Part shown: one piece after another, positions 1 through 6,130 of the stretch
How positions within the stretch are numbered: position 1 is the stretch's first letter
How the letters are laid out: each line of letters opens with the position of its first letter
NCBI GenBank assembly: GCA_903939355.1
Contig: CAJAHC010000335.1
Coordinates: forward strand, 1 to 11,720
Reading direction: 5' to 3'
DNA: 11,720 bases
Source: an uncultured Methylococcaceae bacterium
GTDB lineage: Bacteria; Pseudomonadota; Gammaproteobacteria; Methylococcales; Methylomonadaceae
Notes under the pieces: generated by a model
Told to the model about the DNA's origin: nothing
Seen by the model: only the letters and a program-made list of their open reading frames with translations
Databases searched by the model: none
Program-made: the position numbers and the translations under genes

Positions 1-1
1 A

Positions 2-637
2 GCGCCACCGGGTTCCACCGCACCGCCCCAGAAGCTCGCCGAGCGCCTGTTCTACCGCACTGCCGAGATCCGCGCCCGCGCCGACCTCGTCAATACCACC
101 CTCAAGCCCGACCTCGTCCTCTGCCTGCACTTCAACGCCGAGGCCTGGGGCTCGGCGGCTAACCCGCTGCTGATGGACCGCTCGCATCTGCACTTGTTAG
201 TCAACGGCGCCTACAGCGATGATGAAATCCGCTTGGCCGACCAACGGTTTGCGATGCTCCACAAGCTGCTCCAAGGCACCCATGCCGAAGAAGTGCTCAT
301 CGCCGCCAGTGTGGCCGAGGCGATGGCCGCCGCCACCGGCCTGCCGCCGTACCGCTATCCGGCCGGCTCCGGCACCGTCCTCGCCGTCCCCGGCCAGCCC
401 TACGTCTGGGCCCGCAACCTGCTCGCCAACCGGCTTTACGAATGCCCGGTCGTGTTTCTCGAACCCTACGTCATGAACTCCCGCACCGACTTCGCCCGCC
501 TCGTCGCCGGCGACTACGACGGCCAGCGGGAAATCAACGGCCAGTCCCGCCAGTCGATCTTCCGCGAATACGCCGACGCCCTCGCCGCCGGGCTCAACCG
601 GCATTTCACCCGCTATCGCCAACCCGCGCCGCCATGA
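2..637 (+). CDS. N-acetylmuramoyl-L-alanine amidase (Amidase_3-like), 5' end missing
   Basis: This frame is open from base 2 and gives 211 visible residues, so the gene begins outside the window. The segment RADLVN followed by LVLCLHFNAE resembles the Amidase_3 core, in which the His of the S-x-H-x-N-like motif (here H43 of the visible protein) binds zinc. PVVFLEPYVMN matches the late strand carrying the catalytic glutamate (here E154). Family enzymes cut the bond between MurNAc and the stem peptide of peptidoglycan in the periplasm. The first zinc ligands and any signal peptide would lie upstream and cannot be checked. The ATG at 173 is internal, because it would remove the zinc-binding His. 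The stop overlaps the start of the next gene (ATGA at 634-637), which implies translational coupling. Codon use is strongly G/C-ending, unlike everything after about base 1530. The family call is fairly secure; the exact substrate is inferred. Confidence 0.75.
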   Translation, partial: APPGSTAPPQKLAERLFYRTAEIRARADLVNTTLKPDLVLCLHFNAEAWGSAANPLLMDRSHLHLLVNGAYSDDEIRLADQRFAMLHKLLQGTHAEEVLIAASVAEAMAAATGLPPYRYPAGSGTVLAVPGQPYVWARNLLANRLYECPVVFLEPYVMNSRTDFARLVAGDYDGQREINGQSRQSIFREYADALAAGLNRHFTRYRQPAPP

Positions 638-1236
638 AACTCATTCGCCCTGTTCTCCTAACCGCCTGCCTCGCTCTTGCATGCGGCCTCGCCGCCGCTG
701 CCGAACCGGCCGCCGCGCCGTGTCCCGCGACTTGGGCGAAACCCGTGATGCTGGCCGGCGTGCCCAACCTCCATCAGGTTTCCCCCACCCTCTACCGCAG
801 CGCCCAACCCACCCGCGACGGCATGGCCGGCCTCGAAAAACTCGGCGTCCGCACCGTGGTCAACCTGCGGTCGTTCAACTCGGACCGCGACGAATTGAAA
901 GGCACGAAGCTCGCCGAAGCCCACCTTTTCATGAAAGCCTGGCATCCCGAGCGCAAGGAGGTCATCGAGTTTCTGAAAATCGCCACCGATCCCAAACAAG
1001 GCCCGGTGCTCATCCATTGCCAGCACGGCGCCGACCGCACCGGCACCCTTGCCGCATGCTACCGCGTGATCGTCCAAGGCTGGACCAAGGAAGAGGCCAT
1101 CCGCGAGATGACGGACGGCGGCTTCGGCTTCCACGAAGTTTGGAAAAATCTGCCCGAATGGATCGCCGATCTCGATGTCGATGCCATCCGCAAGCAACTC
1201 GGCATCCCCAAACCTCCAGCGACACCCAATCCATGA
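634..1236 (+). CDS. Exported tyrosine/dual-specificity-type phosphatase (CX5R)
   Basis: A 200-residue protein. Residues 1-23 look like a signal peptide: MK, a basic residue, then a Leu/Ala-rich core ending at A-A-A-E. The mature part contains LYRSAQPT and GVRTVVNLRS, typical of DSP/PTP-like phosphatases, followed by the P-loop HCQHGADRTG with nucleophile C129 and phosphate-binding R135 (C-X5-R). Such enzymes hydrolyse phosphoester bonds through a cysteinyl-phosphate intermediate. With a signal peptide this one should act in the periplasm or outside the cell, where the substrate could be a phosphorylated protein, sugar, inositol phosphate or lipid; nothing here decides which. The start at 634 is chosen because it gives the signal peptide and overlaps the amidase stop by ATGA. 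Its own stop overlaps the next start in the same way (1233-1236). The longer reading from 442 runs through the amidase gene and is not credible. Confidence 0.85.
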   Translation: MKLIRPVLLTACLALACGLAAAAEPAAAPCPATWAKPVMLAGVPNLHQVSPTLYRSAQPTRDGMAGLEKLGVRTVVNLRSFNSDRDELKGTKLAEAHLFMKAWHPERKEVIEFLKIATDPKQGPVLIHCQHGADRTGTLAACYRVIVQGWTKEEAIREMTDGGFGFHEVWKNLPEWIADLDVDAIRKQLGIPKPPATPNP

Positions 1237-1550
1237 GCACGCCCGCCTTTGAAATCCAGCGCCACGTCGAGTTCTACGAAACCGACATGGCGGGCATCGT
1301 CCACTTTTCCAACTTCTTCCGCTTCATGGAAACCTGCGAGCATGCCTTCGTCCGCAGCCTCGACTTTGAAGTGCACGGCCTGCTTGATGGCCTGGAAACC
1401 GGTTGGCCGCGCGTCAACGCCTCCTGCGACTACCGCGCCCCCGCCCGCTTTGGCGACCTCCTCACGATCCGCCTGTTCATCGCGGAAGTCCGCACCCGCT
1501 CCGTCCGCTACCTTATTAAAATCATCCTCAGTGCAAGTACTCCAAAGTAA
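1233..1550 (+). pseudogene. 4HBT/YbgC-like acyl-CoA thioesterase, 3' truncated at the compositional join
   Basis: The first ~94 residues are a convincing hotdog thioesterase of the 4-hydroxybenzoyl-CoA/YbgC type. ETDMAGIVHFSNFFRFME carries the family aspartate (D18, equivalent to the Asp of the usual D-T-D-x-x-G-x-V motif), and the middle part with CDYRAPARFGDLL matches the second half of the core. Family members hydrolyse acyl-CoA thioesters in the cytoplasm. After RTRSVRYL the DNA turns abruptly AT-rich and the frame ends after about eleven more residues. The product would be 105 aa, compared with roughly 130-150 aa for intact relatives. The last core strands are therefore missing and the protein is unlikely to fold normally. 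The start at 1233 is set by the ATGA overlap with the phosphatase stop. The gene may well be intact in its true genome, with the truncation created by the join. Confidence 0.72.
1513..1530. other. Compositional breakpoint between GC-rich and AT-rich DNA
   Basis: Up to about 1513 the sequence is dense in G and C and codons end mostly in G/C. From about 1514 the sequence contains TTATTAAAATC, and after base 1550 it is dominated by A and T, with no gradual change. The switch falls inside a coding sequence. No inverted terminal repeat, target duplication, integrase, transposase or tRNA lies at the switch. That favours an assembly or ligation chimera, although a recombination event cannot be excluded from sequence alone. 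Confidence 0.8.
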
Positions 1551-1567
1551 CTAACGAGTTTATTTTT

Positions 1568-1774
1568 ATGCATTTAATCCAATATCTTTATGCTAATGGC
1601 GTAAAAGATTATGAAAAAAATAGGTATAACCCACCACATTCTGAAAAAGCTATGATGACCGCATCTAGTAAAGAAATTAGAGACAAATGGCATGCGGAAA
1701 ATAAATCCTATAACTTAGGATATGCTGAAGCTATTGAGCAATATAAAAAAAAGATAATGATAAAGCAGTGTTAG
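1568..1774 (+). CDS. Small orphan protein of unknown function (68 aa)
   Basis: Not recognised. The 68-residue product is hydrophilic and mixed-charge, with several Tyr and Lys, no signal peptide and no membrane segment. The C-terminal third (AEAIEQYKKKIMIK) looks helical. Codon use is A/T-ending like the rest of the right-hand part. No clear ribosome binding site precedes the ATG, and the same frame is open upstream to 1520, so this could be the tail of a longer gene whose 5' part was lost at the join. It begins less than 60 bases after the breakpoint. A chance ORF in AT-rich DNA is also possible, hence the modest confidence. Confidence 0.4.
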   Translation: MHLIQYLYANGVKDYEKNRYNPPHSEKAMMTASSKEIRDKWHAENKSYNLGYAEAIEQYKKKIMIKQC

Positions 1775-2224
1775 CTGTCAACTAATACTTCTGTCTGCAT
1801 TTCATAGGCTGATCCATCATCCTTATTTACTGATAAGTAACTATTCAAAATCGCTTAAGCATTTGTTTATAATCTTTTAATGCCTGAAATTTACTAAGGG
1901 ACACTAGCGGGACAAGTAAGCGTAAATAATCACAACAAATCACCTTATTGTTTTTTAATCCAACTACAGCTTTTCTATATCCATTGCTAGGTAGCCAAGA
2001 TTACATTCATTAATTATTGGGTGACCAGTGAAATATTGATCAAAGCAAATATTATGGTAGGCGGCTCAAATTAATTATGATCAAATACCTATGCTAGCGA
2101 GGATAGGCAAGTTTTGTCATACGCCTGTTTATGACATTATGTCTTTAGCTGCCGATAATAAATCTAGTTGTATTTCTACTTAACATATACAGAAAAATTT
2201 TAACGTGAAGATAGGACTTTATCA
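1775..2224. other. Intergenic stretch of about 450 bp, no gene seen
   Basis: AT-rich DNA with stops in all frames and no convincing small gene. It holds an 8-bp palindrome GCTTAAGC near 1852-1859 and a hairpin-capable repeat at 2115-2135, 90 bp before the next gene. No RNA gene or rho-independent terminator was recognised. The promoter of the 2225 gene should lie in the last ~150 bases, but no strong -35/-10 pair stands out. Confidence 0.5.
2115..2135. repeat. Inverted repeat TGTCATA/TATGACA upstream of the secreted-protein gene
   Basis: TGTCATA (2115-2121) and TATGACA (2129+1 to 2135) are perfect complements separated by 8 bases (2122-2129). The element lies about 90 bp before the start at 2225, where an operator would be expected, but a 7-bp repeat can arise by chance in AT-rich DNA. 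Confidence 0.35.
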
Positions 2225-2788
2225 ATGAATTCAAATAGAAAATTAGCCCTTGGATTGTCATTAATAACATTGATAAATTTTGATGTCATTGCGGATACTT
2301 CATTTCCTTCTAGTATTTGCTTGCAATCAACATCGTCAACAGCTCCTGATGTATTCAAATCAACTTGGTATTTACATTTTTTTCCTTTAGACGGTGATAA
2401 GAATCTATATGCAGTTAATGGGTTTGAGCTAGGAGAAAAGGTTTCTCCAACTGAATCTTACGTAGATGGTATGGATGGAACTGTTGTTATCGCTTCAGAA
2501 AGTAATATGCTAAATTCCAAGGAAACCTTACATATTAGTCTTCAGGGCTCTGGGTCGGATTTAAAGAAAGATATTCATGACATGTGGCATACAGATGCTA
2601 TTTTTGATCTTAATCCAGCTACATTTGGAGGTAATTTGATGAGTACTACAACTGATAGCATCATTCCTTCTGGGATAAAGCCTCATGAACCCGTTAAATC
2701 ATCAATCACCAGAAATATTGTGGTGAAAAAAATTGCTTGTCCAGCTAGTGTCACTGATATTGTAAGTAAAAAAGATACGACTAAATAG
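2225..2788 (+). CDS. Secreted protein of unknown function (187 aa)
   Basis: Not recognised as a named family. Residues 1-24 form a clear Sec-type signal peptide: N-S-N-R-K, a hydrophobic core LALGLSLITLINF, and a likely cut after VIA-D or IADT. The mature protein is polar and rich in Ser, Thr, Asp and Lys, with alternating hydrophobic residues that suggest a beta-rich fold (for example YLHFF, TVVIA, LHISL, NIVVKK). It has only two cysteines, C32 near the mature N-terminus and C172 near the C-terminus, which could pair in the periplasm. The start is supported by AGGA at 2213-2216, eight bases before the ATG. It stands alone, flanked by gaps of about 450 and 675 bp, so it is probably a single-gene transcript. 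Function cannot be inferred. Confidence 0.75.
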   Translation: MNSNRKLALGLSLITLINFDVIADTSFPSSICLQSTSSTAPDVFKSTWYLHFFPLDGDKNLYAVNGFELGEKVSPTESYVDGMDGTVVIASESNMLNSKETLHISLQGSGSDLKKDIHDMWHTDAIFDLNPATFGGNLMSTTTDSIIPSGIKPHEPVKSSITRNIVVKKIACPASVTDIVSKKDTTK

Positions 2789-3034
2789 TCGTTTGAATAT
2801 AGGAAAGTCATTGCGATGGAAAATATCTAATATCCAACTACAATTAAAATGCTTGAATTGAAAAGCGACTCTATTCAAGTCTTAATTCTCATGTTGCTAG
2901 ACCCTTATTGGGATCAGTTATAGTAAGTATTGAATCAAAATACTAACTTCTCTTGCTATAGGGACAGAAAAAAGCGTGGCAACATTGAGGATTATTTTTT
3001 CTAAATACCAGATTAACTTCAATACACAAGAGAA

Positions 3035-3055
3035 ATGCTCAATAGTATTGAGCAT
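3035..3055. repeat. Perfect 21-bp palindrome (possible operator)
   Basis: ATGCTCAATA (3035-3044) is followed by one central G and then by its exact reverse complement TATTGAGCAT (3046-3055). A one-base centre is typical of a binding site for a dimeric regulator. As RNA it could still form a 9-bp stem with a 3-base loop. No T-run follows on either side, so it is not a standard terminator. It is about 250 bp downstream of the nearest gene end, so its target is unclear. Confidence 0.6.
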
Positions 3056-3174
3056 ACACTCCTATTCACAAATCCACTGAAATAGTCCTTGACAATATAG
3101 AAGCCTAATCAAGTTATCCTGTTACTTATGCACATTTCCCTATGAGCTCATATAGAAAAGGTAAAACGCTACCT

Positions 3175-3203
3175 AAATAAGCAAATAAGCAAATAAGCAA
3201 ATA
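3175..3203. repeat. Short tandem repeat, AAATAAGC x 3.6
   Basis: Three perfect head-to-tail copies of the 8-mer AAATAAGC occupy 3175-3198, followed by a partial fourth copy AAATA. Such a microsatellite can change copy number by slippage. It is not inside a gene and is not close enough to a start codon to suggest phase variation. Confidence 0.8.
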
Positions 3204-3266
3204 GATAAATCGTAACTACTTGATTTTTTTATTATTGTGTAACTTTAGACAATCTAAGTAATTTGG

Positions 3267-3330
3267 CTAAGTATTAAGCACTTAGGGACTTATGCTTAAC
3301 TGTTTATCCACATTTTCTGGGCATAAGTTC
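3267..3330. repeat. Two adjacent hairpins, the second with a DnaA-box-like loop
   Basis: Hairpin one is CTAAGT (3267-3272), a 7-base loop, and ACTTAG (3280-3285). Hairpin two starts at the very next base: 3286-3295 (ending ACTTATGC) pairs with 3321-3330 (beginning GCATAAGT). It has nine Watson-Crick pairs and one G-T, with a 25-base loop. The loop contains TTATCCACA (3304-3312), identical to the E. coli DnaA box consensus. One isolated box is not an origin. The back-to-back arrangement suggests a structured DNA or RNA element of unknown role. Confidence 0.5.
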
Positions 3331-3463
3331 ATAAAGCAATATCTGTCAGATAATTAGGGGGGAATAGTTCAAATATTTTTATAAAAGGAACGTAACTGGT
3401 TAAAGATTGTTTTTGGTTATAGAAACTTCAGTATTTATACTGCGTTAAGTTTTGAGCATTGAT

Positions 3464-3655
3464 TTATTTGGACAAAGGGCAACTATTTCTTCCTATAAGT
3501 TGGTAGAAAGCGCACCATCCTGCCCAACTTTCATAGAAGGTGAAAATAGAAAATGCAAAGGCAATCCAACTGCCTTGCCAATAAGCATAAGTTAACAGAA
3601 ATATGGCTATAGCTAACCTTATAAGACGTCCTATTTTATTGATATTGCTTTTCAT
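3464..3655 (-). CDS. Small inner-membrane protein, DUF2892 / YgaP-like transmembrane domain
   Basis: A 63-residue protein starting MKSNINKIGRLIRL, with two hydrophobic stretches (AIAIFLLTYAYW and WIAFAFSIFTFYESW) and ending GWCAFYQLIGRNSCPLSK. The pattern basic N-terminus, two membrane helices, then G-W-C-x-x-Y-x-x-x-G-x-N-x-C-P is characteristic of DUF2892, which also forms the membrane part of YgaP-type rhodanese proteins. Here there is no rhodanese domain. The two conserved cysteines near the membrane face suggest redox or sulfur chemistry, but no function is established for stand-alone copies. The ATG at 3655 was chosen because it matches where the family begins; an in-frame ATG at 3673 and a TTG at 3697 are upstream alternatives. 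It reads in the same direction as the 3869-4417 gene but 213 bp downstream of it. Confidence 0.78.
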   Translation of the reverse strand: MKSNINKIGRLIRLAIAIFLLTYAYWQGSWIAFAFSIFTFYESWAGWCAFYQLIGRNSCPLSK

Positions 3656-3737
3656 GTTTATCAGGTTACCCATGGAATTCAAATTAACATATCCCAAGAA
3701 TGTGTTACTGGGGCTGGATGGAATATCTTGGAAAACA

Positions 3738-3782
3738 ATCAGATTTGATCAGATTGACGATTCATCCTTGCCAATCTGATCA
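3738..3782. repeat. Three copies of ATCAGATT, two forming an 11-bp inverted repeat
   Basis: TGATCAGATTG (3746-3756) and CAATCTGATCA (3772-3782) are exact reverse complements separated by 15 bases, and a further direct copy of ATCAGATT lies at 3738-3745. The cluster sits in the 213-bp gap downstream of the DUF3280-type gene and about 85-125 bp upstream of the DUF2892 start, both on the minus strand. It could be an operator array for the small membrane protein or a stem that ends the upstream transcript. No clean T-run follows on the minus strand. Confidence 0.6.
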
Positions 3783-3868
3783 TGACCTGCTGTAACACAA
3801 TTTCTCCGACTACAGGTATATCCCATCTTAGAATAAAAGCAAATAATTGGTTGAAAGACTCTGTTATG

Positions 3869-4417
3869 CTAATGCCGAACCGTTCTACTTGGTGGAGGTG
3901 TGATATAAATTTTATCCAAGTTATTATCTAGTTTTGATGCTAAGGTTTCAACAGCTTTAAGTGTTAATTTTTTATCACTACCTTTGGTTTCCACAATATA
4001 ATTTTCAATTAATCCACCTGTATCGGTCTTAATTAAATGCCCCATCAAATAAGCAAATAAATAACTCGGTTTATGCAATCGCCCTACTAAAACATAATCA
4101 GCGCCAGATTTTTTAGCTAGGTCTGCTGCAACATCATTATGATTGAAAAGATATCCGAAACCACCATTTGCTTCAATTTGTGCAGTCGAATTAATTTCAA
4201 TGATTTTATAACCTGCTCTTTTTAATTCACCTTCCAACATACCCTTAATACTTGCAGTTCTATTGATTTCTGTAGGTATATTAGGCGCTAGGGTTACATC
4301 ACTTAGTTCAAAATCCAAAATAGCAATGCTGGTTTGTGCATATAGTGTTGAACTAAAAGAAAGTAAGCAGAGTGTACCTAATAATATATTTAATCGTTTA
4401 AATGCCTTAGTTGTCAT
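3869..4417 (-). CDS. Exported DUF3280/DUF2380-type protein
   Basis: A 182-residue protein with a signal peptide (residues 1-28, K-A-F-K-R then LNILLGTLCLLSF, likely cut after Y-A-Q). The mature part starts IAILDFELSD and continues with a helix containing LEGELKRAGYKIIE, then DLAKKSGADYVLVGRLHKPS and a strand ending TDTGGLIENY. This order of 'I-A-I-L-D-F' strand, helix and 'G-A-D-Y-V-x-x-G-x-x-H-K' resembles small proteins of the DUF3280/DUF2380 type and, more distantly, the strand-helix fold of outer-membrane-linked CsgG/LpoB-like proteins. No enzymatic residues are evident; a periplasmic accessory role is inferred. There is no lipobox cysteine. The ATG at 4417 is preferred over an in-frame TTG at 4444 because GGAG sits six bases before it and it gives a proper signal peptide. 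The family name rests on recalled pattern only. Confidence 0.65.
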   Translation of the reverse strand: MTTKAFKRLNILLGTLCLLSFSSTLYAQTSIAILDFELSDVTLAPNIPTEINRTASIKGMLEGELKRAGYKIIEINSTAQIEANGGFGYLFNHNDVAADLAKKSGADYVLVGRLHKPSYLFAYLMGHLIKTDTGGLIENYIVETKGSDKKLTLKAVETLASKLDNNLDKIYITPPPSRTVRH

Positions 4418-4737
4418 GATGACTCCGCTTGATTGGGAGGGCAAATGAAACTATCGATCCATTAATAAATTCCAATTGTTTGTTCCTAAAGAATATCATT
4501 AAAATAATTAAAAGAAATTGCTATTTATTTATTTTTTGTTATATAGCCAGTAACCGATGAGTAATGGTTAGAAACTCGTATTTCGGATTATCCTAAGCCT
4601 TAGTTGTTGTAGGATTATATTAAGCGAACCTATTTCTAATTATCATAATGCTAAAAATTTCTTTGTAGATGAATGGAAAAATACTGAAAAGTTTATTTAA
4701 AGTTATTGTTAATGTTTATTGTATAAGGACAATATAG
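4418..4737. other. Divergent intergenic region (320 bp)
   Basis: Lies between the minus-strand gene starting at 4417 and the plus-strand gene starting at 4738, so it should carry both promoters. It is very AT-rich. GGAG just inside its left edge is the ribosome binding site of the left gene, and AAGGA at 4725-4729 serves the right gene. A small symmetric CTAAGCCTTAG and two copies of GGATTAT occur near 4585-4620. No promoter pair is strong enough to annotate, and no small gene was seen. Confidence 0.5.
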
Positions 4738-5655
4738 ATGATTGAATCTAACGAATTAAAGATACTGATAACTGGAGGTACTGGTTTTATTGGTAGTGAA
4801 TTAACGAACTGCTTAATGAATAGAGGTTTTCATGTAACTGTTTTGAGTCGTTCCCCAGATTTGGCTAAAAATCGTTGTGGACTAGGTGTTAATGTAATAA
4901 GTAGTTTCAATGAAATTAAGGCTGATGATACTTTTAATATTGTCATTAATCTTGCAGGGGCGCCCATATTTGGGGAGCGTTGGAGCGATAAGCGTAAAAT
5001 AATCCTTCGGGATAGTCGAATAAAATTCACTCAACAGCTGGTTGCTTGTTTGTCCTCTATGACCATTAAGCCTGAGCTCTTAATTAGTGGCTCAGCGATT
5101 GGTTTTTATGGGGATCAATGTGATGCCGTATTGACAGAGCAATCATCAGTAAAGTCTGATTTCTCCCAACAACTTTGTTTTGATTGGGAACAAGAGGCGA
5201 ATAAAGCGATAGAATTGGGTATTAGGGTTTGTTTAATTAGAACAGGATTGGTTTTAGGTAAAAATGGTGGGCTATTGGAACGTATGTTATTACCCTACAA
5301 ATTAGGGCTAGGGGGGCGTTTAGGTACTGGGCAGCAATGGATGTCATGGATTCATAGGAAAGACTGGATCGCTATTGCCCTCAGAATGATTGCAGAACCA
5401 TCCATGCAAGGATCTTATAATGCAACAGCACCTAATCCGGTTACTAACGATGAATTCAACCACGCTTTGGCTAATACTTTAAGACGGCCTGCTTTATTGC
5501 CACTTCCCGCTTGGTTATTAAAGAAATTGTTAGGTGAAATGTCAGATCTGGTATTAGGGAGTCAACGTGTATTCCCCGAACGCTTATTGGCTGAGGGCTT
5601 TGAATTTCAATATCCTGAGCTCTCAGGTGCCTTGGCGGATATATTAAAAAAATAA
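4738..5655 (+). CDS. SDR-superfamily NAD(P)-dependent protein, YfcH / TIGR01777 type
   Basis: A 305-residue protein close in length to E. coli YfcH (about 297). It opens with a Rossmann nucleotide-binding strand and loop, ILITGGTGFIGS (G13-G-T-G-F-I-G19), then VTVLSRSP at the second strand, where the phosphate or ribose of NAD(P) is read. NLAGAPIFGERW and SGSAIGFYGD are family signatures. RTGLVLGKNGG and the C-terminal region with LPLPAWLLKKLLGEM and GSQRVFPERLL match the DUF1731 tail of this group. The classical Y-x-x-x-K pair is not obvious, as is usual in the family. Members are known in bacteria and as SDR39U1 in animals; the substrate is unknown and a role in cell-division or envelope upkeep has only been suggested. 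The ATG has AAGGA eight bases upstream. It appears to be a single-gene unit. Confidence 0.9.
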   Translation: MIESNELKILITGGTGFIGSELTNCLMNRGFHVTVLSRSPDLAKNRCGLGVNVISSFNEIKADDTFNIVINLAGAPIFGERWSDKRKIILRDSRIKFTQQLVACLSSMTIKPELLISGSAIGFYGDQCDAVLTEQSSVKSDFSQQLCFDWEQEANKAIELGIRVCLIRTGLVLGKNGGLLERMLLPYKLGLGGRLGTGQQWMSWIHRKDWIAIALRMIAEPSMQGSYNATAPNPVTNDEFNHALANTLRRPALLPLPAWLLKKLLGEMSDLVLGSQRVFPERLLAEGFEFQYPELSGALADILKK

Positions 5656-5727
5656 GGTGTCTGATCTCTTTATGACTCTGACAATAGCATTCTTATGACT
5701 GGTTTATCGCCTATGAGTCTTAATTGA

Positions 5728-5922
5728 TCAAATATCACTATAAGACCTTTCCATGTTGAGTAAAATACCATTATCACAAAGAGTGAGTGCTACTTTCTCT
5801 AACGTTTCAAAATTATCTTTTTTGGGATCTAGTGAGGCAAACCAAACATGATCTTCGGGAGCAAGGGTCTGCGCCCCATGTTTATAAATGTACGTCCAGA
5901 TCCAATTTCTAGAAATATACAT
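5728..5922 (-). CDS. Small protein of unknown function (64 aa)
   Basis: Not recognised. The product starts MYISRNWIWTYIYKHG, has three tryptophans and many aromatic residues in its first half, then an acidic/polar middle (LAPEDHVWFASLDPKKDN) and a helical-looking part FETLEKVALTLCDNGILL. No signal peptide or membrane span is evident. There is a real ATG, but only a weak purine-rich stretch upstream on the minus strand. The amino-acid balance is more protein-like than random AT-rich translation. It converges with the end of the SDR gene, with 72 bp between them. Confidence 0.5.
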   Translation of the reverse strand: MYISRNWIWTYIYKHGAQTLAPEDHVWFASLDPKKDNFETLEKVALTLCDNGILLNMERSYSDI

Positions 5923-5947
5923 TGTTCATTCTACTTAACGGAGACCA

Positions 5948-6091
5948 TTGCAACCCAGAATCTTACTAGTTCAATTATTTGAGCCTTCCCATACTCAATA
6001 TCAATTGCGTCAACAGTATCTGAGCGTTGTTGGCGAAATAAATAAGTACGGTTAAGTTGATTTAACAGAATTAATCAGCAGAAAATCATAA
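5948..6091 (+). pseudogene. Possible decayed reading frame (35 codons + in-frame stop + 11 codons)
   Basis: Reading from TTG at 5948 gives a protein-like string beginning LQPRILLVQLFEPSHTQYQL and ending VVGEINKYG, then TAA at 6053-6055. The same frame resumes with VDLTELISRKS before a second stop at 6089-6091. GGAG lies at 5940-5943, just before the TTG. A short helix-forming sequence broken by one stop looks like a gene remnant or a very small protein, but the region is only 144 bp and could be chance. No family was recognised. Confidence 0.25.
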
Positions 6092-6130
6092 TATCTTGAT
6101 GCGCACTACTTATGTATTTAGAGATGAAAA

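Larger units (their letters stand above)
2789..3463. other. Geneless stretch of about 675 bp with palindromes and a short tandem repeat
   Basis: All frames are interrupted; the longest plausible ORF is a 24-codon one at 2849-2923 without a convincing ribosome binding site. The stretch carries an odd amount of symmetry, annotated separately: a 21-bp palindrome (3035-3055), an 8-bp tandem repeat (3175-3203) and two adjacent hairpins (3267-3330). A weaker hairpin AGTATT/AATACT lies at 2926-2944. It separates a plus-strand gene from a minus-strand gene pair, so both transcription units end here. It could be an eroded gene, a host for small RNAs, or a terminator region. Confidence 0.5.

Noticed and set aside
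197..622. Long open frames on the minus strand and in other plus frames across 1-1554
   Set aside because: They are antisense or shifted shadows of the amidase, phosphatase and thioesterase genes; GC-rich DNA leaves few stops. Their products lack recognisable motifs.
1500..1800. Genomic island or insertion-sequence boundary at the composition switch
   Set aside because: No transposase, integrase, terminal inverted repeat, target duplication or tRNA fragment is visible at the join.
2849..2923. 24-codon plus-strand ORF
   Set aside because: Too short, no clear ribosome binding site, followed directly by two stops; no homology can be argued.
3175..3203. CRISPR-like repeats
   Set aside because: The 8-bp units are contiguous without spacers; no cas genes are present.
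3304..3312. DnaA box as sign of a replication origin
   Set aside because: Only one box is in the AT-rich gap, with no dnaA, dnaN, gidA or rep gene nearby; the TTATACACA matches at 8633-8641 and 11676-11684 coincide with TATAAT promoter sequences.
4263..4448. Plus-strand 61-codon frame
   Set aside because: It lies antisense to the signal peptide and first strand of the well-supported DUF3280-type gene.
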